Shown: positions 18,936 through 27,860 of the stretch, piece by piece
Position numbering within the stretch: the stretch's first letter is position 1
How the letters are laid out: each line of letters opens with the position of its first letter
Position numbers and translations under genes: made by a program
Origin: Diacronema lutheri
Taxonomy: Eukaryota > Haptophyta > Pavlovophyceae > Pavlovales > Pavlovaceae
Length of the DNA stretch: 64,000 bases
Assembly: GCA_019448385.1 (NCBI GenBank)
Contig: JAGTXO010000002.1
Coordinates: 682,001 to 746,000 of the forward strand
Direction: 5' to 3'
Notes under the pieces: generated by a model
What the model was told of the DNA's origin: nothing
The model's input: only the letters and a program-made list of their open reading frames with translations
Database searches by the model: none

Positions 18936-19901
18936 TCAGGCCATCCTTTGGAAGTTTGCGCTCTTGAGTGCGACGTCGCCGTAGAGCGCGCGCGTGCAGT
19001 AGAGGCCAACGAGACCGAGCATGATGCACGACGCCTTGACAAACGCGCACGGCCTCTCGCACGTGACGCACGCGCTGAAGAGGGCGGGAAGCAGGTGGTA
19101 ATCGATCGCGTCGTACATGCCGATCCAGAGCGAAAGGTTTGCGAAGAGCGCAAACATTGCGCGCAGGAGCGCGCGCACGTTGAGCGGCGGAGCGTCGAAG
19201 TAAAGCCGACGCATCGGAAGCGCCGCGCGCTCCTCCGAAGCGGAGCGCACGTCGGGCCGCGCGCGTGCCTCTGGCTGGGCGCTGCCGTCGCCACCCATGA
19301 CGGGCAGCAGCAGCGACGCGCCCGAGACCTTGAGCTGGTCGCTCTGAGCACGCTCGCTCGGCTTGGGCCCCGCGTGCGCATGCTCGTGCGCGTGCGCGGG
19401 GCTGCCAACCGACGCCATGCGCCGCGCGCGCTCCCTTGTGCGCAGCTCGATCAGCTGCTTGTCGTAGAGCGTGCGATTGCCGTACAGGGCGGCAAGGCTC
19501 ACGCCCACGAGCGTGAGCTTGGCCGCAAGCGTGTCTGCGAGCAGATGCTTTGTGAAGAGATCCCACAGCCCAAGCCATACGAGGATGCCCGACGTGATCG
19601 CGACGAAGCTCTCGAGGATGGCCATCGCGTCAAAGTAGCGCGAGTGGCCGTCGACCCAGCGCTGCAGCTTGCCCGTCCCTCGCGGCTGCGCGACCGCGGG
19701 CTCGGCCGGCGCACCGGGCGGCGCGACCTCCACCCAGGTGGCAGTGGGCGCGTGCGCGCCCGCCGACTGTGTGCCGTCGCCGCGAGCCTCGTCTGTGACC
19801 GGCAGCACGGCAACAGGCGCGACGGCGCCCATGTTTGCGATCAGCGCGCGCCCATCCGCCGCCCATTCCGCGCCGGCCTCGCCCGGGCCCGCCGCGGACA
19901 T
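18936..19901 (-). CDS. Membrane protein with duplicated TM module
   Basis: Single exon, 321 residues, starting at the first ATG (19901). A polar N-terminal ~80 residues precedes a membrane module, SFVAITSGILVWLGLWDLF plus AALYGNRTLYDKQ. After a loop containing a His-rich AHAHEHAHAG stretch, a second module repeats the pattern, ALFANLSLWIGMYDAIDYHL plus GLVGLYCTRALYGD. Aligned positions (LW.G..D...HLL and L..LY..R.LY) indicate internal duplication; about four to five membrane spans in total. I do not recognise the family with certainty; Fuseless-type proteins are a possibility. It is divergent from the ADCK2-like kinase (100 bp). Confidence 0.75.
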   Translation of the reverse strand: MSAAGPGEAGAEWAADGRALIANMGAVAPVAVLPVTDEARGDGTQSAGAHAPTATWVEVAPPGAPAEPAVAQPRGTGKLQRWVDGHSRYFDAMAILESFVAITSGILVWLGLWDLFTKHLLADTLAAKLTLVGVSLAALYGNRTLYDKQLIELRTRERARRMASVGSPAHAHEHAHAGPKPSERAQSDQLKVSGASLLLPVMGGDGSAQPEARARPDVRSASEERAALPMRRLYFDAPPLNVRALLRAMFALFANLSLWIGMYDAIDYHLLPALFSACVTCERPCAFVKASCIMLGLVGLYCTRALYGDVALKSANFQRMA

Positions 19902-20001
19902 CTCCGCCCCGAACCTCAAGTAGCCCCCCAGTGTGGCCGCCCTTCCTTCTTTGGCGCAGCCGGCAAAAGCTTCGCTCGCGGACGCTGGTCGCCCGCCGGC
20001 G

Positions 20002-21804
20002 ATGCTGTTGAGTCGCGCGTGGGCCCTCGGCCCGCGCCAGGTGCTGGCGCGGCCGGAGCGGGCCTATCGCGCGGCGCTGCGCGTGGCGGAGCACGCCGTG
20101 CTCGCAAGGCGCCTGCGCGCTCCCCCCGCTGGGCTCGTTGCGCGCGTCGCGGCGGGCGCGGGCGCGGGCGCGGGTGCGCTCGCGCTCGCACTGCGCGGCT
20201 CGGCTGTCATTGCAGAGTGCGAGCTGCGCGCGGAAGAGGCGGCGCTCGTGTCCGAAGTGACGAGCACGCAGGGCTTCGCGCGCTACGAGCGCGTCGACCT
20301 ACGCCGCGCGGTGCGCATGCTCTTGCGGCTGGTCTCGCTCGCGCTGCTTTACTCGCCGCTCGCGCTCGGCGTGCCGCTCGCGCTCGCGCTCGGCGGGCTG
20401 GTGCCCGCGCTCGAGGACGCACTGTGGGCGTACGCGCTGCGTGCGGTGCACATGTCCGGCCCGGCGTTCATCAAGCTCACCCAATGGGCGAGCAGCCGGA
20501 ACGACCTCTTCCCGGTCAAATTCTGCCAGACGTTCCAACAGCTGCACGACCACGTGCCGCCGCACCCGTGGCGGCTGACCGAGCGCGTGCTGCGCGCCGA
20601 GCTGGGCGAGGACTGGGGCGCGCAGCTGCAGCTGCAGCCCGACGTGATTGGCTCGGGCTGCATTGCGCAGGTCTACCGCGGCCGCGCCGTCGCCGACGCG
20701 AAGAGCGGCCGGCGGGTCGACGTGGCCGTCAAGGTGATCCACCCGGGCGTCGAGGCGATCGTCGAGGTGGACATCGACATCATCAGGACGGTGGCGCAGG
20801 TGCTGTCTCGCATCCCCGCGCTCAAGTGGCTCTCGCTGCCCGATGTGGTAGAGGACTTTGCGCTGCAGATGTTCTGGCAGCTCGACCTCAGGCAGGAGGC
20901 GAGGAACCTCGCGCGGCTGCACGCAAACTTTGCAAAGGACGACGCGATCGTGATTCCCGAGCCGTTCCCGCGCCTCTCGTCGCGCGACCTGCTTGTCGAA
21001 AGCTTCCAGCCCGGCGTGCCCATCTCCACCTTCATCGATTCGTCCGCGTGCGATGCGCGCGCGCGCAAGGAGCTCTCTCGTCTGGGCATGAACTCGATGG
21101 CCAAGATGATCTTCATGGACAACTTCGTGCACTGCGACCTGCATCCGGGCAACATTCTCGTCGCCGGGCGCAGCGGCAGCCTGCGCATGGTCTTCCTCGA
21201 CGCGGGCATCGTCAAGGCGCGTGCGCGGCGCGTGCGCACTCAACGGCGCGACGCGGCGCGGCGCGGTGCGGCGCGGCGCGGTGCGGCGTTGGCGTCGGCG
21301 TTGGTGTGACGCGCGCGCGCGCGCGCGCCGCCCACACGCGTCCCGCGCGCGCAGGAGCTCCGACCGGACACGCACAAGCTGATGCTCAACATCATGCAGG
21401 CATTCTTGCAGTGGGACGGCACGCAGGCCGGTCGGCTGATGGTGGAGAACGCACAGGAGCAGCACTGCGCTGACATGGACGGCTTCTGCGGGGGCATTCA
21501 AAAGATTATCGATGACTCGAAGCACATGCCCTTCTTCCAGCACTTTGGCGAGTACACGGTGAGCATTTTCAACCTGGCATGCACACACCAGGTGAAGCTC
21601 GAGGGCAATTTCATTACGATCGCGCTCGCGATGAAGATCTGCGAAGGTCTGTCAATCCGGCTCGACCCGCAGATCCAGATGGTACAGGGGTGCATCCCGT
21701 GGCTCTTCAAGGCGCAGCTCTCGCACGGCATCACCATCTCCGACGTGCTCTTCGACACGCACGGCGTGACCATGGCCGCGCTCAAGAACCTCACCATCTC
21801 GTGA
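20002..21804 (+). CDS. ADCK2: ABC1/ADCK2-like atypical kinase
   Basis: Exons are 20002-21216 and 21355-21804 (554 residues). The intron uses a GC donor, AAG|GCGCGT, and acceptor gcgcag|GAG; this restores DAGIVKELRPDTH, matching the family's DAGIVAEL block. UbiB/ADCK landmarks are FIKLTQWASSRNDLFP (the variant KxGQ region), IGSGCIAQVYRG, VAVKVIHPG (ATP-site lysine), FVHCDLHPGNILV (catalytic loop) and FLDAGIV (metal site). Such proteins act in mitochondria in ubiquinone and lipid metabolism. The N-terminus, MLLSRAWALGPRQVLARPER, is an arginine-rich, acid-free mitochondrial presequence. Two hydrophobic segments precede the kinase domain. The start is ATG 20002; the in-frame GTG upstream would place acidic residues before the presequence. 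Confidence 0.92.
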
Positions 21805-22115
21805 AGGTGGGGGGCACGGCGCCGCCCTTGTCGCGTTGGCGCGGGCTAGCGGCGCCGGGGGCAAAGTTGTTCAACAACATGTGAGTGTGAGGTGGTGTGG
21901 CTGTCACCGTGGCAGTTGCGCGGATCGCGCGCTCGAGCGCCGGCGCTGGATGGTGGGCACCGTCACTCCGTCAGTCATGTCAGCAGCGGCCCTCCCATGC
22001 TCCGTTTGTCCAGCCTCGGCCCCGTGCGCGCCCCTCCTGCTGACCCGCCTGTAAGCGTCGTTAGTATGTTTAAAATGTGAAATTTGAAAATGCCAAACTG
22101 CCGCCCAAGTTTGCC
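21805..22115. other. Intergenic gap with TACTAACG-type repeat
   Basis: No gene is visible. At 22051-22067 the sequence GTAAGCGTCGTTAGTAT is the reverse complement of the TATACTAACGRCGCTTAC motif found in the foldback repeats at 3.7 and 6.2 kb. It lies 48 bp before the next start codon, amid an AT-rich patch (22061-22095). Confidence 0.6.
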
Positions 22116-23660
22116 ATGGCCGCCGCCCTCGAGCTCGCCGAGCTCGTCGACCGGTTGGAGGTGCTCGAGCGCAGAATGCGCTCGACGAGCGCCAACGGGC
22201 AGTCGTTTGCGCGGCAAATAACTGCGCTGCAGAACCGCGCGCTGGCCCTCGGCGACGACCTCATCCACGGCGACGACCGCGCGGGTGTTGAGCGCCGGAT
22301 CACGCGCATGGCCGAGCAGATCGAGGCGCTCGAGCTCGCGCAAAAGCTCGACGCGCTGCAGTCGCTGCCGTCCAGCGTAGCGCGGCCACGCGATGTCCCA
22401 TCTACAATGCCGCGCCCGTCGACTCGCCTGTTCACCGAGCCCCTCGTCGCTCGGCCCGGGTTCGTCACGCCAAGCGGGCCGACAGGAGCGGCTGCGAACG
22501 ACACGCATCCGTTTCGAAGCGAACAGCCGGAGACGCGGCCGACGGCGAGCGAGCGGGGCACATCGTGGCCTGAGGCTGCACACCCTTCAATCACGCCGCC
22601 CAACGCCCGCTCGACGTGTGCGCCGACGACCGATTCGGGGGCTGCGCGCTCGGACGAGCGGCTCTTCTCCGCGAAGCAGCGCTACGAGGAGCTGCGCGCG
22701 GTCTCGCGCGCGGCCGCGCTGCTCTCGAGGCCGGCGACCTACTCCGAACCCTCCGTCAAGACCAGGCGCATCGTGCTCGCGCCTGCGTCCGCCGGGTCGG
22801 AGAGCGCGCGCCCTGTGCCGCATCCGCCGCACGAGCCGCTCACCGCCCGCCCTGCGCCGAGGCCGGCGGTTCGCTCGGCCGCGCGCCCCGAGCCAATGGC
22901 CGTCGGTAACACGCCGACGCTAGTGCACGCGGCGGTGCGCGAGAGCGCCACGCCGCAGCTGTGCGAATCTTCCCGCCCGCCCATCCGTGAGTCGGCGCAG
23001 CCGCCCCGCCCAGACGTGGCTACTGCGGGCGGCTCGAGCGAGGGCGCGTGGGCGGTCGATATCCCGGAAGGGAGGGCCGACGATGCGGAGGCGCGGCAGT
23101 CGCTGCGCGGCGACACGCCCGCGAGCGACCTGGCCGAGGCGGACGAAGAGGACACGAGCTCAGCGCGTGCGTCGTCCTTGAAGGGGAGCAAGAAGGTGAG
23201 ACGCATCGGCAGGCGCGGGAGCAAGGCGACGACGGCGCACAGTGCGACGGGCCGAAGCCGCGTGCGGCTCATCGTCGCGTGCGCGCTGCTCGTGCTGCTC
23301 GCAACGCTCGCCGTCGTCATCGCGCTCATCGTCGTGCACGTGTCGCACGGCAAGCCCGCCCACAACGAGCAGGTGCACGTGCCTGCTGTGGGGGGCGGAC
23401 ATGCGGTCGGCGACGAGGCGGGTGCCGGCAGCAACGGGGCCGACGCCCCCATCCTGGCAGCGCGCGTGCAGTCTGCTCCGTCAAACGGCGCACGCGCGCC
23501 GACGGCACCTGCTGACAGCTTTGGCGACCTCGAGCTGCCCGATCGCGAAACGCGCATCATGCCGACCGGCCTGCCAAGCAGTCACCACAGGGCTCACGGC
23601 GGACGGCATGACTCGATCGCGCTGCATGAGCGCGAAGATCAGCGCGCGCATCAGAGGTGA
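22116..23660 (+). CDS. Coiled-coil protein with C-terminal TM
   Basis: A single frame of 514 residues from ATG 22116 (context GCCATGG). Residues 1-95 form heptad-like helices rich in Leu, Glu and Arg (LELAELVDRLEVLERRMRS, RITRMAEQIEALELAQKL). A long proline/alanine/arginine-rich linker follows. After a basic stretch (KGSKKVRRIGRRGSK) comes one hydrophobic helix, residues ~383-410, LIVACALLVLLATLAVVIAL. The positive-inside rule puts the coiled coil in the cytosol and the ~100-residue C-terminal tail in a lumen or outside. A tether-like role would fit, but I do not recognise the family. Confidence 0.65.
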   Translation: MAAALELAELVDRLEVLERRMRSTSANGQSFARQITALQNRALALGDDLIHGDDRAGVERRITRMAEQIEALELAQKLDALQSLPSSVARPRDVPSTMPRPSTRLFTEPLVARPGFVTPSGPTGAAANDTHPFRSEQPETRPTASERGTSWPEAAHPSITPPNARSTCAPTTDSGAARSDERLFSAKQRYEELRAVSRAAALLSRPATYSEPSVKTRRIVLAPASAGSESARPVPHPPHEPLTARPAPRPAVRSAARPEPMAVGNTPTLVHAAVRESATPQLCESSRPPIRESAQPPRPDVATAGGSSEGAWAVDIPEGRADDAEARQSLRGDTPASDLAEADEEDTSSARASSLKGSKKVRRIGRRGSKATTAHSATGRSRVRLIVACALLVLLATLAVVIALIVVHVSHGKPAHNEQVHVPAVGGGHAVGDEAGAGSNGADAPILAARVQSAPSNGARAPTAPADSFGDLELPDRETRIMPTGLPSSHHRAHGGRHDSIALHEREDQRAHQR

Positions 23661-24010
23661 TCAGACAAGAGAAATGAGACTCCAATGTCATTCTGTTTCG
23701 TGCCGGCCTCGCCAATTGAACGACTCATCACGTCGCCCGGCCAGCAGCCGCCGCCCCATCAGTCGCGTCTCCACCGGACACATCCAGTCCCCAACCCCCC
23801 CCCCCCCTGCAAGCCGTGCATGCATTCTCGGCAGTCGTCCTGGACGCCGTTCGACGCCGGCGAGTTCCAGTGCGCTGTGCACGGCGGTGCAGCAGCCGCG
23901 ATCTCTTGAAAGTCAGCCAGGGCGGGCTCATGACTCGGAGGCCGTGCGCGATGCCGTCAGCCCGGGCAAAAGGCGGACACAGTGCGACACGCCCATTTCT
24001 TCCTTCTCAA

Positions 24011-26167
24011 TCAAGCGCCCGCGCGCAGCCGTGCCACGCCCTGCGCGGCGGCGCCAATTTTTCGCAACCTGCCCGCACGCTCAGCACCCGAGCGACCGGC
24101 GACGGGCAGCGCGCGGCGACGCACGGCTGCACGAGCGCGATTGCCGTCGTCACGTACGGACAGGGCGGCTGCAGCGCGCGTAGGCATGGACGGCTGCTCG
24201 GCTGGCGCGGCGCGCGGCTCCTCGCCGCGGCCGCGCACGCCATCGTGCGCACCCGCGGTGACGCCCATGACCCCCGCGACCGCACTTGCGCGGACGGCAG
24301 AGGGCAACGGGGAAAGGGCGTGGAAGTCATGCCTGTACTCGTGCAGCTGCGGCTTGGCGAGCGCAACGCACGACGAGTTGCGCGCGTAGAGCAGCACGTG
24401 CAGCACAAAGACGTACACGCCGAGCAGCACGAGCAGCACGCGCCGGTGCCTACCCGCGCCGACGGCTGGAGCGCGGACGCGCCGGCCGCCGCCGGGCGTC
24501 ATGTCAACGGCCTGCGTCGTGGGCACTCGGATTGAGACCGAGCCTACGGGCGTGAACGAGCGCTCGACGCTCGGCGCGACGTGCTGCCGGGACGGCTTTG
24601 GCGACGGCGTCGCGCACGTGACCGGCGGCAGCGCGCGACTCGCACCGTCCGCGCGTGCGGGCGCGGGCGAGCGCGCGGTGCGACTCGCGGTTTGAGCACC
24701 GTCCGGAGTCTGCTGCGTGCCTGGCGCGATCGTGCCGCCTGCTGCCGCCGTCGCGTACACAGCCACGCTCGTGGGCGTGCCGCGCAGCGCCGCCGCGGCC
24801 TGCTCCGCCGCTGCGGCGCGCGCGCGCTCGGCCACCGCTGCGCGCGACTCCGCGTCGCGCACACGCGCCTGAAGCAGAAGCAGCTCCGCACCGGCGCGCG
24901 CCTGCTCGCCCGCGTCGCGCGTGGCGGCGTCGAGCTGCGCGCGCGCCGCGGCGAGAGCCTCGAGCAGCTCCGAGCGCTCTCGACCGGCCTCGGCGCGTTG
25001 TTCGCTCAGCCGCGCCTCAAGCGCGGCACGCGCCGCCACGCTCGCGCGCTCGTCCGCCGCCAGAATGCACGCGCCGAGCGCTGCGTGCGCCGCTTCAAGC
25101 GCGGCGAGCTCGTCAGCGAGGACGGACGTGTCGCATGTCATGCGCGCTTCCTCCGCCCGAGCGCGCGCCTCCGCGGCGAGCGCGCGCTTGTCTGCGCGCA
25201 CCACGCTGTCCGCCGCCTCGTGCACCGCTGCGTCGTGCTGCTCCTTGAGCATTAAAAAGCGGCGCCTGCGCGTCTCCTCGCCGCCCTCAAGCTGGCCGAT
25301 GCGCGCGCGCAGCTCGGCTGCCTCCGCCTCCAGCTCCGCCTCGCGTCGCTGTGTGCCACGCAGCACATCGTCGCGCGCTCCGACCTCGTCCGAGCGCTCG
25401 GCGAGCGCGCGCTCGGCCGTGGCGGCACGGGCGCTCGCATCGGCGGCCGCAGCTTGCGCGGCGGCGACCTCGCGCGCAGCGTCGGCGGCGGCGGCGAGGG
25501 CCTCGCTCCGCGCCGCGCTCGCTCCAACGAGCTCGGCGCGCGCCGCCTCGAGCGCGCTCGCATGCGCATCGGCGTTGGCCTGCAAGCTGGCCGCCCTTGC
25601 CTGCGCCTCCTCGCACCGCGCGCGCAGGGCTGCGTTCCCGCCCTCGGCGGCGGCACGTGCGTCCTCGAGGCGTCGGCGCGCCTCGTGCTGCTGCGCACGT
25701 TCAATGCGCTCCACTTCGAGCTGCGCGCGCGCCTGCGCAAGCTCGCGCTCGGCCAGATCGGCCCGCTCGCGCAGCGCGCGCTGCTCGGCGCGCGCGCGTT
25801 CGAGCGCCGCCGTCGCTTCGCGCGCGGCGCGCAGGCCGCGCGTCGGATCGGGCGCGTCGTCAAGGAGCGCAAAGATGGCAAGGAACGAGGCCTCCGCAAA
25901 GCTGGCGCGCTGCGTCAGCTCGTCGACCGCCACTTGGAACGCCTTGATCAGCGGGCCGACGCGCGCGGGTCTCTCAGATGGCGGAGTCTCCTTCATCTCC
26001 TTCACAACCGCGCGGAGCTGCTCGCGCGTCCCGACGGACGCAACCTGTAAGTCGCCAACGCGCAGACTCTGCGCATCAAGCTCGCCGCGCCGCTCGTCCA
26101 GTGCGATCGCCGCCCACCGCCGCTCTGCCACCTCGAGCTCGTCGTTCGCGACTTGGACGTCCTCCAT
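24011..26167 (-). CDS. CASP: CASP-type Golgi membrane protein
   Basis: Single exon, 718 residues from ATG 26167. The N-terminal block VGPLIKAFQVAVDELTQRAS, then FLAIFALLDDAPDP, matches the CASP/CUX1 signature LLKSFQ.EIDALSKRS...FL..YKRLIDVPDP. About 400 residues of Ala/Glu/Arg-rich coiled coil follow. Near the C-terminus, RRVLLVLLGVYVFVLHVLLY is a single TM containing the Tyr and His that CASP proteins keep in their membrane anchor. CASP is a golgin of cis/medial cisternae that binds tethers for retrograde transport. Here ~90 extra, low-complexity residues follow the TM, unusual for the family, so the true C-terminus may be shorter through splicing I cannot see. A 5' exon upstream of 26167 is also possible. 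Confidence 0.8.
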   Translation of the reverse strand: MEDVQVANDELEVAERRWAAIALDERRGELDAQSLRVGDLQVASVGTREQLRAVVKEMKETPPSERPARVGPLIKAFQVAVDELTQRASFAEASFLAIFALLDDAPDPTRGLRAAREATAALERARAEQRALRERADLAERELAQARAQLEVERIERAQQHEARRRLEDARAAAEGGNAALRARCEEAQARAASLQANADAHASALEAARAELVGASAARSEALAAAADAAREVAAAQAAAADASARAATAERALAERSDEVGARDDVLRGTQRREAELEAEAAELRARIGQLEGGEETRRRRFLMLKEQHDAAVHEAADSVVRADKRALAAEARARAEEARMTCDTSVLADELAALEAAHAALGACILAADERASVAARAALEARLSEQRAEAGRERSELLEALAAARAQLDAATRDAGEQARAGAELLLLQARVRDAESRAAVAERARAAAAEQAAAALRGTPTSVAVYATAAAGGTIAPGTQQTPDGAQTASRTARSPAPARADGASRALPPVTCATPSPKPSRQHVAPSVERSFTPVGSVSIRVPTTQAVDMTPGGGRRVRAPAVGAGRHRRVLLVLLGVYVFVLHVLLYARNSSCVALAKPQLHEYRHDFHALSPLPSAVRASAVAGVMGVTAGAHDGVRGRGEEPRAAPAEQPSMPTRAAAALSVRDDGNRARAAVRRRALPVAGRSGAERAGRLRKIGAAAQGVARLRAGA

Positions 26168-27119
26168 GGAAAATCCGGGCCCCCGTGGAGGACTTTCTAG
26201 TCTCACAAACTTGGCCGTCCTCCATGGAAAAAGCCGGTGGCCGGATGCATCCTGCCTGACGGAGGAGAGGAGCGCGCCATGCATCCTGAGTACGTACATC
26301 CAGTCCGTGCACGGACCCCGCCGCTCATCAGGCGACGGTGGCGGCCCGATCGCCGTGGCTCATTTCGGAAACCTTGTCGCGGCTGGCGAGCTCGAAAACG
26401 ATGCGCCTGACGAGGAGCTGCGCATGTGGCCGGGCTTCTGCACTGGCGACGCCGCCCCGCGCGGTGCGCCGGCTGAAGCATCCGCTCGTCACTGTCGGCG
26501 ACGCGCATCCAGGCCGCCGAGCGCGGGCGCGACGCGCGCCAACTCGGCCGCACGCTGACGCGACAACTGCTGGCTGACTCTGACGCGCGGCTAACTTTCG
26601 GCGGGTTGGAGCCCAACCAGGTGGCCGCAGAGGCGCACGTCCCCTGCGGCCATGTCATTTGACGCAGAGGAGGCGAGACTGGCAGCCGAGGCGGCATGTG
26701 CTGCCAAGGCGACCGCCGACGTGCATGCCGCATTCGACGTGCAATCTCTTGCCGGGCCGCTGCTGGCGCGCAAATGAGCGAACGGGCAGCTCCTGGTGGC
26801 TGCCGAGGGGCAAAGGCACGCGCGGCGGGAGCGCCAAAGCAGATGCTGCAGCAGCAGCGCGTACATGCAAAGTGCCATGCAGTGATGCGCGACGCGCAAG
26901 GCCAGTTGCCATGAAGAAGTCGTGCAGGGCCGCGCAGCACGGCTCGCGCAGCGATCACGCGCGCGCGTGCAGCCCCGGCCGGCGGGCGAGCGCACTCCTG
27001 TGTGAGATGCAAGAGGTTCGCACGGGTCGCCGAGCAGCGGACGCGTTTGCGGGCCGGGCAAAACGAAGCACGGCGTGCAGGCGACAAGGCCGATCGCACG
27101 GGCGCAAGACTTCGGTCGC
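26168..27119. other. Gap with no confident gene
   Basis: Near the left end a 23-bp stretch containing the CASP start codon (26151-26173) is repeated with one change 59 bp further on. Small ATG frames exist, for example 26652-26777 on the + strand (41 residues, MSFDAEEARLAAEAACAAKA), and there are exon-like pieces on the - strand (QLLVRRIVFELASRDKVSEM at about 26350-26410). None forms a complete gene that I can defend. Confidence 0.4.
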
Positions 27120-27827
27120 TCACGCTGACTGATGCACGCGCGGGTCTTCTCCTCCTGCTGACTGTTGACCTCCTTCCCGCGCCTGCTGGATCCCGAGCAG
27201 CAGCACAATCTCGGCACACAGCCGGGAGAGCGGCAAGCCGACCACGTTGAAGAAGCAGCCGTCGATCGACGTCACAAATGCGCCCGCCCGTCCTTGAATC
27301 CCGTACGCGCCCGCCTTATCCATCGGCTCGCCCGTCTTGATGTACGCGTCAATGACAGAGTCGCTCAGGTCTCCAAAGCGCACACGCGTGACCTCTGCCA
27401 CGCAGGCCTCGCGCACGGGCGCGCCGCGCTCCGCCGGCACGAGTACGAGCGCGATCGCGGTGATGACCTCGTGCTCGCCTCCCGAGAGAGAGCGAAGCAT
27501 CTCCGCGGCGTGGCTCTCGTCGCGCGGCTTTTCAAGCACGCGCCCTGCAAGACTCACCACCGTGTCCGCCGCGATAACGAGCTGCGCACGCCCGCATGCC
27601 TCGTCGCCCCCGCAGCACCGCGCGGCGACCTCCGTTGCCTTCTGTCTCGCGGTCTCGCGGCAGTAGGCGGCCGCGTCGGCAAAGTCCGACTTGGGCAAGT
27701 CCTCTGCGAATTGCGACGGCCGGACGTCAATCTCCAGCCCGAGGTTTTCGCGCATGAGCTCGACGCGACGGGGGGAGGCCGACGCGAGCACGATGCGGAA
27801 CGCCGTCAGCGCGCCGGGCGGAAGCAT
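27120..27827 (-). CDS. Maf/HAM1-like nucleotide pyrophosphatase
   Basis: Single exon, 235 residues. It starts at ATG 27827, directly before the family's opening IVLASASPRRVELM. Further Maf signatures are VIAADTVVSLAGRVLEKP, and KTGEPMDKAGAYGIQGRAGA with the catalytic and substrate residues, then FFNVVGLPLSRL. Maf proteins hydrolyse non-canonical or modified nucleoside triphosphates (dTTP/UTP or m5UTP, pseudo-UTP), keeping them out of nucleic acids. No targeting peptide is visible, so it should be cytosolic. The C-terminal ~20 residues after LLLGIQQ are polar and variable. It is head-to-head with the F-box/RCC1 gene with only 33 bp between start codons. Confidence 0.95.
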   Translation of the reverse strand: MLPPGALTAFRIVLASASPRRVELMRENLGLEIDVRPSQFAEDLPKSDFADAAAYCRETARQKATEVAARCCGGDEACGRAQLVIAADTVVSLAGRVLEKPRDESHAAEMLRSLSGGEHEVITAIALVLVPAERGAPVREACVAEVTRVRFGDLSDSVIDAYIKTGEPMDKAGAYGIQGRAGAFVTSIDGCFFNVVGLPLSRLCAEIVLLLGIQQAREGGQQSAGGEDPRVHQSA

Positions 27828-27860
27828 GCCGCCGGCCGGCGAGGCAAGGGGAGGACCACG
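27828..27860. promoter_or_regulatory. Shared 33-bp divergent start region
   Basis: Only 33 bp lie between the ATGs of the Maf-like and F-box/RCC1 genes, so the 5' UTRs, if any, must overlap and the promoter elements must lie inside transcribed or coding sequence. No TATA-like motif is seen. Confidence 0.5.

Noticed and set aside
26652-26777. 41-residue ATG frame as a small gene
   Set aside because: No conserved motif, no clear splice partners; listed only within the gap description.
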